A DNA stretch of 64,000 nucleotides from Flavobacteriaceae bacterium CRH. GTDB lineage: Bacteria > Bacteroidota > Bacteroidia > Flavobacteriales > Flavobacteriaceae. A program made the position numbers and the translations under genes. The stretch is from contig LMAJ01000003.1 in assembly GCA_001507425.1 (NCBI GenBank), positions 1-64,000 of the forward strand. Reading direction: 5' to 3'. The notes under the pieces are model-generated. The model worked only from the letters and a program-made list of their open reading frames with translations, was not told the DNA's origin and made no database searches. The first letter of the stretch is position 1; every line of letters begins with the position of its first letter. This document shows, piece by piece, positions 56,838-64,000 of the stretch.

Positions 56838-57797
56838 CTACAACTCAAATTTTTTCCCTTGTTCAGGATAAATAATCTTCAATCCTAAATCATTTTGACT
56901 TTTAATTTGCTCCTTAATTTTTACAATATTTTTAGTTGGTGGTTTCAAATGTGTGATGATAATTTTAAAACCTTTCAAAGAATCTTTTCCTGCCAAATCT
57001 TCTAAATCATGAAGTTCTTTCATTAGATAATTAGGAGTCAAATGGCCGAATAAAAATTGATCAGGTTGCTCGTTCGGAAAAGAAACCTCAATAAAAATCC
57101 CTTTCAATTGTTTGTTTTTAACTAATGGCGCAACTGCAGTCCATAACGATTTTAATTTATCGCTTTTTTCTACAGTGTCAGCTCCAGTATCTCCAAGATA
57201 TAATGCGTAATTTTCTCCATTTTTGATTAAAAACGCCGTGCTCTCAAAAGGGTTAACATGACTTAACGGAAACGCTTTTACCGTCATTGTTGTGTTTGTA
57301 ATTGAAGTTTCTTCAGAAATATTTAAAGTTTGAAAGTGATATTTCTTTAGAGGAAAACCAACGCCCGCATCACCAAAATTGGCCCAGGTTTGATCGTTGA
57401 AATAATGGTTTTCCATCATTTCCATACACTTGCTTGTTGCGTAAACTGTTTTAGATGAATCGGCTGGGGAATTGATAATCAAGCCCGAAACGTGATCTAA
57501 ATGGGCATGCGAAATTAAATAACCTTTGATGTATTTACGTAAAACTTCGCTAGTCGAAACTTTAAAAACGTTGTTTTCAATTGCTTTTTCGATTCCGGCA
57601 TTTACAGTTCCCGCGTCAAGACAGATATAATCTTTTGTATTTATTGGAGCTAATAAATAAGCTGAAAGGTTTTTCTCGTCGATTCCGCCTTTTACGCCTA
57701 AAGGAACAACCTGAAAAGAAGGTTTTTGGTCTTTTTGAGAAAATGCGTTAACTGAAATTAAAAGTAAGAAAAGTATAAAACGATTGAGAACAGACAT
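56838..57797 (-). CDS. Exported class II 3',5'-cyclic-nucleotide phosphodiesterase
   Basis: About 319 residues, MBL-fold. The start is set at ATG 57797 (MSVLNRFILFLLLISVNAFSQ), a signal peptide; the longer frame begins at 57830. The class II PDE signature HAHLDHVSGL is near residue 101, with later ligands in LSHVNPFEST, LGDTGAD and ITHLKPP. This fits the fungal PDE1 / bacterial CpdP family rather than lactamases or lactonases. Being exported, it would act on cyclic nucleotides outside the cytoplasm. It stands alone on the minus strand. Confidence 0.85.
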   Translation of the reverse strand: MSVLNRFILFLLLISVNAFSQKDQKPSFQVVPLGVKGGIDEKNLSAYLLAPINTKDYICLDAGTVNAGIEKAIENNVFKVSTSEVLRKYIKGYLISHAHLDHVSGLIINSPADSSKTVYATSKCMEMMENHYFNDQTWANFGDAGVGFPLKKYHFQTLNISEETSITNTTMTVKAFPLSHVNPFESTAFLIKNGENYALYLGDTGADTVEKSDKLKSLWTAVAPLVKNKQLKGIFIEVSFPNEQPDQFLFGHLTPNYLMKELHDLEDLAGKDSLKGFKIIITHLKPPTKNIVKIKEQIKSQNDLGLKIIYPEQGKKFEL

Positions 57798-57979
57798 ATT
57801 TTGTATTTTTGTAGTTACAAATTTCATCAATTATCATGAATAAATTGCGGTATATTTCAGTAATTCATTTTATTTAACTCTAATTTTACTTTTGATTTTA
57901 ACAACTCAATTGAATTGAAATTCACTTCGAAACAATATCTTTACATAAAAATATAACAATTTTAACTAAAAAAGTTACA

Positions 57980-59533
57980 ATGACAACAATTGCATCACAA
58001 TTTGGAATGAATGAGGCTCTGGAAAAATTGGGCATCAAATTGATAAATGAAGGAACATCAACAGGTGTAGAAAATTTTTCATCAGGAGAAATCTTAGATA
58101 GTTTTTCGCCGGTTGACGGAAAATTGATTGCTTCGGTAAAAACGTCTACTCTTGAAGATTATGAGAAAGTAATGCGTTCTGCGACAGAAGCTTTTAAAAC
58201 TTTTCGTTTGATTCCAGCGCCACAGCGTGGTGAAATTGTGCGTCAGTTTGGACAAAAGTTACGTGAAAATAAAGAGGCTCTTGGTAAATTAGTTTCTTAT
58301 GAAATGGGGAAATCATTACAGGAAGGTTATGGAGAAGTTCAGGAAATGATCGATATCTGTGATTTTGCTGTTGGTTTATCGCGCCAGCTGCACGGATTAA
58401 CAATGCATTCTGAGAGACCAGGACATAGAATGTATGAACAATATCATTCATTGGGAATTGTCGGTATTATTTCGGCATTTAATTTCCCAGTTGCAGTTTG
58501 GTCGTGGAATACAGCTTTAGCCTGGATTTCCGGAGATGTTTGCGTTTGGAAACCTTCTGAAAAAACACCTTTATGCGGAATTGCATGTCAAAATATTATT
58601 GCACAGGTTATTAAAGAAAACAATTTACCAGAAGGAATTTCTTGTCTAATTAATGGAGATTATCAAATTGGTGAATTGATGACAAAAGACACACGAATTC
58701 CATTAATTTCTGCAACAGGTTCGACCCGAATGGGAAAAATCGTTGCTCAGGCAGTTGCGGGCCGTTTAGGAAAATCATTGTTAGAATTAGGTGGAAATAA
58801 TTCAATCATTGTAACTCCTGATGCTGATATTAAAATGACTGTTATTGGCGCTGTTTTTGGTGCTGTAGGAACTGCTGGTCAACGTTGTACATCAACACGC
58901 AGATTGATTATTCACGAAAGTATATATGATAAAGTAAAAGATGCTTTAGTGGCCGCTTATAAACAATTACGTATAGGAAATCCGCTTGACGAAAACAATC
59001 ACGTTGGGCCGCTTATTGACACTCATGCTGTCGAAATGTACGCTGTTGCTTTAAAAAGGGTTGTTTCCGAAGGTGGAAAAATTTTGGTTGAAGGCGGCGT
59101 ACTTTCAGGAGAAGGTTATGAGAGTGGTTGTTATGTGAAACCTGCAATTGCAGAAGCTCAAAACTCATTCGCCATTGTACAACACGAGACTTTTGCACCT
59201 GTTTTATATCTTATTAAATATTCAGGAGAAGTAGATAATGCTATCGATCTTCAAAATGGAGTTGCACAAGGATTGTCATCTGCAATTATGACCAATAATT
59301 TACGTGAAGCTGAGAGATTTTTATCAGTCGTAGGTTCAGATTGTGGAATTGCGAATGTGAATATCGGAACTTCCGGAGCTGAAATTGGAGGTGCTTTTGG
59401 TGGCGAAAAAGAAACTGGCGGAGGCCGTGAGTCAGGATCTGATGCCTGGAAAATCTACATGAGACGTCAAACCAATACGATCAATTATACGACTAGTTTG
59501 CCATTGGCACAAGGAATTAAATTTGATTTGTAA
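57980..59533 (+). CDS. ALDH7-type aldehyde dehydrogenase (L-aminoadipate-semialdehyde dehydrogenase)
   Basis: A 517-residue NAD(P)-dependent dehydrogenase. The catalytic Cys is in AGQRCTSTRR near residue 303 and the general-base Glu in LLELGGNN near 268. The ALDH7 (antiquitin) branch is shown by IVGIISAFNFPVAVWSWN and the tail GGAFGGEKETGGGRESGSD. Members oxidise aminoadipate semialdehyde / piperideine-6-carboxylate in lysine breakdown; this role is likely but not certain. Starts at ATG 57980; a terminator follows 20 bp after its stop. Confidence 0.9.
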   Translation: MTTIASQFGMNEALEKLGIKLINEGTSTGVENFSSGEILDSFSPVDGKLIASVKTSTLEDYEKVMRSATEAFKTFRLIPAPQRGEIVRQFGQKLRENKEALGKLVSYEMGKSLQEGYGEVQEMIDICDFAVGLSRQLHGLTMHSERPGHRMYEQYHSLGIVGIISAFNFPVAVWSWNTALAWISGDVCVWKPSEKTPLCGIACQNIIAQVIKENNLPEGISCLINGDYQIGELMTKDTRIPLISATGSTRMGKIVAQAVAGRLGKSLLELGGNNSIIVTPDADIKMTVIGAVFGAVGTAGQRCTSTRRLIIHESIYDKVKDALVAAYKQLRIGNPLDENNHVGPLIDTHAVEMYAVALKRVVSEGGKILVEGGVLSGEGYESGCYVKPAIAEAQNSFAIVQHETFAPVLYLIKYSGEVDNAIDLQNGVAQGLSSAIMTNNLREAERFLSVVGSDCGIANVNIGTSGAEIGGAFGGEKETGGGRESGSDAWKIYMRRQTNTINYTTSLPLAQGIKFDL

Positions 59534-59552
59534 AAAAACATTTTATAATAAG

Positions 59553-59585
59553 AACCGCTTTTTCTGAATGAATGAAAAAGCGGTT
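59553..59585. terminator. Terminator after the ALDH gene
   Basis: AACCGCTTTTTC pairs with GAAAAAGCGGTT, followed by a T-run on the plus strand. Confidence 0.88.
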
Positions 59586-59642
59586 TTTTTAATGCTTGTT
59601 TTTTATAATATTTTATTTATGTTTGATTTAAATTCCCAACAA

Positions 59643-60392
59643 ATGAAATGTAAAATATTTTTACTTTTAGTTGCAGTTTGTGCTTTAAGTTGCAATAAAA
59701 AGTCAGATTTAAAAGCTGTAGTAGTGTCAAATAAAGACACTTTAAATCAAGAAGTTTTTGATGAAGAATATGAAAGTGAACCAGAAGAGGTAGCTTTAAA
59801 AGATCTGAAATTTCCAACAACAGGAAAAAATGCGGAAGATTTTGTTCTGGAACCTTGTGAAATAAAAATGCGGGCAGAAGGTTTTTTAAATGACGACGAT
59901 CTTAAAGATATTGTAATTGTTTTGCAGAATCAAAACAACAGGGCTGATTCGCGTGCAACATTGGTTCTATTACAACAAGAAACAGGAGGCTATAAATTAC
60001 AGGAACTTTCGTGGGAAGCAGTTAGTCCGGAATATCTTGAAGATGGTATTCCATTTTATGATGTTGGAGATATTTCTATACATGAGGATAAAACATTGCA
60101 TATTTCGCTTGAGGGAATGGGGCCTGTGGGTTCAAGGGAAACAGTATATAAATTTGTAAATGATAAATTAGTTCTTATTAAAATAGGAACTTTTCATTCT
60201 GGAGCTGGTTCTCATGTGGCGAGTGAGTATGATCTTGTTTCTGGTGAAGTTGATCATGAAGTTACGAATACATTGCACGATGATTGGCCAAGTGAACATC
60301 AAATTAAAAAGTTTAAATTGAAAGATGAAATTCTATTTGCGAATGATGATCCAGATCAAATTTTAGAAAAACTTCCGCATGCAGAATGGTAA
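59643..60392 (+). CDS. Hypothetical lipoprotein
   Basis: About 249 residues. ATG 59643 (MKCKIFLLLVAVCALSC) gives a lipoprotein signal with its Cys near residue 17; the frame opens upstream at 59568, but that lies inside the preceding terminator. The mature part contains GFLNDDDLKDIVIVLQNQ, which resembles an FG-GAP-like or integrin-like calcium loop pattern, and an acidic N-terminal stretch. Function is unknown. Confidence 0.75.
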   Translation: MKCKIFLLLVAVCALSCNKKSDLKAVVVSNKDTLNQEVFDEEYESEPEEVALKDLKFPTTGKNAEDFVLEPCEIKMRAEGFLNDDDLKDIVIVLQNQNNRADSRATLVLLQQETGGYKLQELSWEAVSPEYLEDGIPFYDVGDISIHEDKTLHISLEGMGPVGSRETVYKFVNDKLVLIKIGTFHSGAGSHVASEYDLVSGEVDHEVTNTLHDDWPSEHQIKKFKLKDEILFANDDPDQILEKLPHAEW

Positions 60393-60415
60393 CTAACGTT
60401 CTCTTAAATATTAAA

Positions 60416-60442
60416 AAAGGCTTCCAAATTTTGGAAGCCTTT
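60416..60442. terminator. Terminator between the lipoprotein and pectate lyase genes
   Basis: AAAGGCTTCC and GGAAGCCTTT around AAATTTT. It is flanked by A/T runs and lies between convergent genes. Confidence 0.85.
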
Positions 60443-60463
60443 AATTTTAGTAATAAATCTTAT

Positions 60464-63298
60464 TTATTTTTTAATAATAGTTTGATTGAAAGAACCATCT
60501 GCTGTGAAAACTTTTGCTAAATAAGTTCCAGAATTTAGTTGGCTTATATCTGTACTTTCATTTCCTTTCTGAATCGTTTTTACAAGAGATCCGAAGATAT
60601 TATAAATCAAAACTTTTTCTACTTTCTGATTCGCGTCAGATAAAAATAAAGTACTTGATGCCGGATTTGGATATAAAAATACTTTTGCTTCACTATTACT
60701 TACTGTTTCTATGTTGGCAACACGAAGTGTACCAGAGTTATAAACCGTACTCATATAGAATAGATTAGCCGTGTCTTTTTTGGTAATTGTGTGACTTCCT
60801 GCGGCAAGCGAAACAGTTACAATTCCTCCCGAAGCAGTTTTATCTACATTGTCAACTTTAATTGTTGCTGCAGCTTCAACAAATACCAAAGTCAAAGTGC
60901 TTGCCTGAGTTGTTGTAAAAGTAATGGTAGTAGAAGATTCAATTTTAAGGCATTGTGTCAATGTTAAGCCGTTGTATGTTACAGTTCCTTTTGATGTTGA
61001 AAGATTTCCTGTTATGGTATAAAAAGAACTTGTTTTTCCGGAAGTTGTAAAATTGTGTATTTCATTTCCTGCCGGCGTTCCCGTTGTAACTGTTATTGTT
61101 CCAGATCCCGTTGCTGCTGTTCCAGAAGTTCCTGTTGTAGCAATAGAATAAGATAACGTAGCAGTTGGAGTTCCTGTAATAGTGATTGTTTTAGCAGAGG
61201 TATTTTTAACAAAACTAATTCCTGATGCCGGTAATCCCGTTACAGTAGCATCTGTTGCTGTTCCGCCCCAGGTAAATACTATTGATGTAATTGCTGAACC
61301 ACTCGCAACTGTTTGATTGTTATTTGATGCAGAAGTCAATGTTTGCGATCCCGCTGCAGTAAGTGTTATTGTTCCGGATCCTGTTGCAGGCGTTCCAGCT
61401 GTTCCGGTTGTAGCAATGGAGTATGATACTGTTGCTGTTGGAGTTCCGGTTATTGTAATTGTTTTTGCAGTTGCATTTTTCACAAAACTAATTCCTGATG
61501 CAGGCAATCCCGTTACAGTTGCATCTGTTGCATCGCCACCCCAGGTAAATACAATTGTGCCAATAGCTGTACCGCTGGAAACAGTTTGATTGTTGTTGCT
61601 TGTCGATGTTAAAGTCTGGTTGCTTACAGGAGGATTTCCTTCGCCTTGTATTGCCACTAATGTTGTTGCATAGTTGGTAAGTGCTGATTTTAATGCTGTA
61701 ATAACAAGTGATGAAGTATCATCTACGGCATTGTTAAACACCCATTTTAAATCACCTCCTGAAACACGTCCAGCATATTGTGTGGTTTTTGTTTTTGCAG
61801 TTGCCGGCTGGTCTATAACTAAGTTTTTTACGTATAATGCAGCATCGGTATCAAAATTATTATAAGTATTGGCACCAGATTTAGATTTTACATTGCTGCT
61901 TACCGTTTCGCCTCTTGTGGTTGCTACATAAGCGTCAAAATCAGTTAAAGAGCTAATTTTACCTGAAATATTATATAGAGGATTTGGATCGTTATAAGCA
62001 ACAAAACGCATATTGTTTGTTCCGTTTGAAGCGTCAAAAGTATTATTAAAAGCTTTTATAGAACCTCCGGCTTCACCAGAAAAAGTTCCCATTGTTCCCG
62101 CATTATTTACCTGGTTTGCTTCGTCCCAAATGTCAGTTCCCTGTAATGAAGTTAGCATTGGATGTTTACTGTTACGGAAATAATTTCCTTCAACAAATAA
62201 CGAAGAACCTAATGTAGAACCAGATCCGTATTTTGCAACACCATCAAAATAGTTGTTATAAATGTGTGCAGAATAATAACGAACACGTGGATGACGAGAG
62301 TCTGAATGATCAAACCAGTTGTGATGATACGTAATATACAAGCCACTAGTTGTGCCTTCGCTTAATCCTAAAAGACTTGCTTTTCCACTATCCCAAAAAT
62401 GATTGTAAGCTAAAGTAATATATGTTGATGTTTTATTGTCCAGAGCTCCGTCTCCTTTTATTTGATCTGCGTCGCTTCCTGCATTTCCATAAAATAAATC
62501 GCAATTATGAACCCAAACGTGATCATTGTCCTGTTGCATTCCGATATTATCCCCTGCCGTACTGTTGCAATTCATAACACCAATATTGCTAACTTCAATA
62601 TTCGAAGCAGATTTAAGGCGTACTCCCCAACCATTAGCAACAGCATCTGTACCAACACCTTCCAGTGTTACGTAACTAGAAGCGTTGTTAGCATTTTCAA
62701 TTACTACGTCTCCACCTTCCATCACCGTCATATCAGTAATATTTCCTACCAAACGAAAAATAAACGTACGTGTGTCTTTACCTTTTTTAATGGCGTATAG
62801 AATATTTTGTAATCCTACACAAGGGTTTGCACTTGCACCTGTAATATTCATCGAAACAGTATTTTTAGTGTTCTGCGTAATGTAAACAATTACAGCATTG
62901 TCTTTTGGAGTTCCGTCAGCTTTGTAACCTCCGGGAACTCGTCCTCCTTCAAATGCAAACCCATTACGATCCTGCGCTACAACGGTTAGATTGCCGGTTG
63001 TAGTTCCTGATCCTTCGCTTCCTGAAATTACAGGTTTTATTTTAACCGTATAAGTTCCGGCTTTCAGTCCCGGGATATCAGCACGAAAATAAGTGCCATA
63101 ACTTCGAATAAGCTGATCGTCAATTTTCCTGTCTGTAATTCCTTCTCCGCTATAATATACATTATAAGTTTGTGCATTATTTACAGGTTGCCATTTTACA
63201 AATACAGATTCCAGCCAGCCCGATGATTCATTAATTTGCTGCGCCCAACTTTGGAAAGCAAATAGCAATAATGTCAAAATGAGTAAGTTTTTTTTCAT
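60464..63298 (-). CDS. Pectate lyase family 1 with T9SS sorting domain
   Basis: A 944-residue secreted enzyme. Signal peptide 1-19; fibronectin-III-like domain at about 25-110; right-handed beta-helix pectate lyase (PL1) at about 110-540, with the catalytic Arg in [10 protein letters not shown] near 336 and Ca-binding Asp residues near 270-280; two tandem 91-residue Ig-like repeats (61076-61621); a beta-rich region; and a C-terminal T9SS type A sorting domain ([13 protein letters not shown] to the end). It cleaves polygalacturonate outside the cell. Upstream are three operator-like sites. Confidence 0.92.
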   Translation of the reverse strand: MKKNLLILTLLLFAFQSWAQQINESSGWLESVFVKWQPVNNAQTYNVYYSGEGITDRKIDDQLIRSYGTYFRADIPGLKAGTYTVKIKPVISGSEGSGTTTGNLTVVAQDRNGFAFEGGRVPGGYKADGTPKDNAVIVYITQNTKNTVSMNITGASANPCVGLQNILYAIKKGKDTRTFIFRLVGNITDMTVMEGGDVVIENANNASSYVTLEGVGTDAVANGWGVRLKSASNIEVSNIGVMNCNSTAGDNIGMQQDNDHVWVHNCDLFYGNAGSDADQIKGDGALDNKTSTYITLAYNHFWDSGKASLLGLSEGTTSGLYITYHHNWFDHSDSRHPRVRYYSAHIYNNYFDGVAKYGSGSTLGSSLFVEGNYFRNSKHPMLTSLQGTDIWDEANQVNNAGTMGTFSGEAGGSIKAFNNTFDASNGTNNMRFVAYNDPNPLYNISGKISSLTDFDAYVATTRGETVSSNVKSKSGANTYNNFDTDAALYVKNLVIDQPATAKTKTTQYAGRVSGGDLKWVFNNAVDDTSSLVITALKSALTNYATTLVAIQGEGNPPVSNQTLTSTSNNNQTVSSGTAIGTIVFTWGGDATDATVTGLPASGISFVKNATAKTITITGTPTATVSYSIATTGTAGTPATGSGTITLTAAGSQTLTSASNNNQTVASGSAITSIVFTWGGTATDATVTGLPASGISFVKNTSAKTITITGTPTATLSYSIATTGTSGTAATGSGTITVTTGTPAGNEIHNFTTSGKTSSFYTITGNLSTSKGTVTYNGLTLTQCLKIESSTTITFTTTQASTLTLVFVEAAATIKVDNVDKTASGGIVTVSLAAGSHTITKKDTANLFYMSTVYNSGTLRVANIETVSNSEAKVFLYPNPASSTLFLSDANQKVEKVLIYNIFGSLVKTIQKGNESTDISQLNSGTYLAKVFTADGSFNQTIIKK

Positions 63299-63363
63299 GA
63301 TAGTTTGTTTAAGTTAGTAAAAACAATTGTGTGGTTATTTCATATTACAAAAAGTGGTTTTAT

Positions 63364-63377
63364 TGTAATCGATTACA
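63364..63377. promoter_or_regulatory. Operator-like palindrome 1, TGTAATCGATTACA
   Basis: A perfect 14-bp palindrome, 66 bp upstream of the pectate lyase start. It resembles LacI-family operators. No LacI gene is in the window. Confidence 0.6.
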
Positions 63378-63464
63378 CAAAAATAAATAAAATTTCGATA
63401 TTCAAAATTATTTTATCATAAAAAAACATTTAGTATAAAAATTGATTAATTAAAATAGTAAATA

Positions 63465-63478
63465 TGTAATAAATTGCA
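63465..63478. promoter_or_regulatory. Operator-like site 2, TGTAATAAATTGCA
   Basis: Same arms as site 1 with one mismatch in the right arm (ATTGCA). It lies next to site 3. Confidence 0.4.
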
Positions 63479-63483
63479 TTAAT

Positions 63484-63497
63484 TGTAATTTATTACA
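63484..63497. promoter_or_regulatory. Operator-like site 3, TGTAATTTATTACA
   Basis: Perfect TGTAAT / ATTACA arms with a 2-bp centre. Centre-to-centre distance to site 1 is exactly 120 bp. The rest of 63299-63863 shows only short frames of no clear coding character. Confidence 0.5.
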
Positions 63498-63813
63498 TAT
63501 TTGTAAGAAACTAGCTTAAGTGCTATTTTTATTACATTTATTAATTTTCAAGATAGCCTTGAAACCTATAATATGTCTCTGAATTAAACCTTTTTAGAGT
63601 CAAACTACTATAAATTAAATAAACAAGAAAAAGATGGTTAATTTTTATTCAGATATAAATCTAGTAAATGAAAATCAATTTTTTGGATGCGTATAAATAT
63701 TTATTTGAGATAAAAATTGCATGTATATATTATCCACAGTTTGAAGATTTAGGATCAAAATAAAAACAATCAAGTTGAGTTATCGCAAATTTTTCAAAGT
63801 TGCACCAAATAAA

Positions 63814-63842
63814 AAAGCCTTTCTGAATTTCAGAAAGGCTTT
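63814..63842. terminator. Terminator after the Bax-inhibitor-like gene
   Basis: AAAGCCTTTCTGA (63814-63826) and TCAGAAAGGCTTT (63830-63842) around a 3-nt loop, 22 bp after the stop of the next minus-strand gene. Confidence 0.85.
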
Positions 63843-63863
63843 AAATTTTATAATGTAGAAAGA

Positions 63864-64000
63864 TTAATTTTTACTAGATAATTTCGAAAGTAATCTTAAG
63901 AATTCAATATACAACCAAACTAATGTAATAATTAATCCCATTGCACCATACCATTCCATGAATTTTGGCATTCTTTCCTGAACACCTTTTTCAATCTGAT
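63864..64000 (-). CDS. Bax inhibitor-1/YccA family protein, C-terminal end only
   Basis: The last approximately 45 codons of a minus-strand gene cut by the window edge. They read QIEKGVQERMPKFMEWYGAM followed by GLIITLVWLYIEFLRLLSKL and end in SSKN. The final membrane helix and the MEWYGAMGL pattern fit the C-terminus of Bax inhibitor-1/YccA integral membrane proteins. The rest of the gene is outside the window. Confidence 0.75.
   Translation of the reverse strand, partial: QIEKGVQERMPKFMEWYGAMGLIITLVWLYIEFLRLLSKLSSKN

Noticed and set aside
61317..61589. Open frame of 90 codons on the plus strand, antisense to the pectate lyase repeats
   Set aside because: It mirrors the low-complexity Ig-like repeats (Val/Pro-rich antisense) and has no independent support.
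63668..63763. Short plus-strand frame MKINFLDAYKYLFEI (31 codons)
   Set aside because: Too short, AT-rich region, no promoter at proper distance and no recognised family.

Overview
The window reads as a chromosomal segment of a Flavobacterium-like member of the Bacteroidota. The basis is low GC, TAnnTTTG-type -7 promoter boxes, few Shine-Dalgarno sequences, SusC/SusD pairs, TonB-dependent receptors with carboxypeptidase-regulatory domains, a type IX secretion C-terminal domain, and many DUF families (DUF2480, DUF3078, DUF5683, DUF5689) typical of flavobacteria. No rRNA, tRNA, CRISPR array, phage or transposase gene was recognised.

Layout. (1) 1-8.3 kb: an MFS transporter, a TonB-dependent receptor with a DUF5689 lipoprotein, a secreted YD-like protein, and HflX. 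(2) 8.4-20.8 kb: the SUF iron-sulfur assembly locus on the minus strand (sufA-like, sufB, sufC, sufD, then sufS, lipoprotein, sufE, MIP18/DUF59, DUF2480, DUF3078). It is broken up by small accessory genes: an FMN reductase, a four-helix-bundle protein, a GxxExxY protein, a decayed DUF2683 gene, a frameshifted gene on the other strand, a serine hydrolase and a candidate small RNA. Several of these insertions are bracketed by short repeats. (3) 21-26.9 kb: metallo-hydrolase, subtilase, M1 aminopeptidase and DUF418 membrane protein. (4) 27.1-32.6 kb: a membrane-anchored trypsin-like protease and a VIT/DUF2135 protein lie between an intact SDR-type threonine dehydrogenase gene and a decayed second copy of that gene's 3' end. 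This arrangement suggests an inserted cassette. (5) 33-38.7 kb: lipoprotein, Mfd, a membrane protein with a GspG-like tail, DUF5683. (6) 38.7-50.7 kb: a starch/alpha-glucan utilisation locus with ECF sigma factor, FecR anti-sigma factor, SusC with signalling domain, SusD, SusE/F, GH13 and GH97. (7) 51-60.4 kb: ACT-like protein, YraN, LD-carboxypeptidase, serine hydrolase, endonuclease/phosphatase, 3-hydroxyanthranilate dioxygenase, exported class II cAMP phosphodiesterase, ALDH7-type dehydrogenase and a lipoprotein. (8) 60.4-64 kb: a T9SS-exported pectate lyase with three upstream TGTAAT/ATTACA operator-like sites, then the 3' end of a Bax-inhibitor-1 family gene.

How they work together. The sigma/FecR pair probably senses substrate through the SusC signalling domain and switches on the outer-membrane uptake and degradation genes below it. 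GH13 on the surface and GH97 in the periplasm would finish glucan breakdown. The SUF genes build Fe-S clusters as at least two transcription units. The intergenic regions are unusually rich in palindromic repeats: a 28-bp-arm hairpin (two copies), GCAAAG hairpins (three), GTTTCAGG/AAGTTTC elements (four places) and several singletons. The most striking observations are the repeat-bracketed gene insertions in the SUF locus, the protease/VIT cassette beside a duplicated tdh 3' end, and a promoter-to-terminator small RNA candidate near 15.4 kb.
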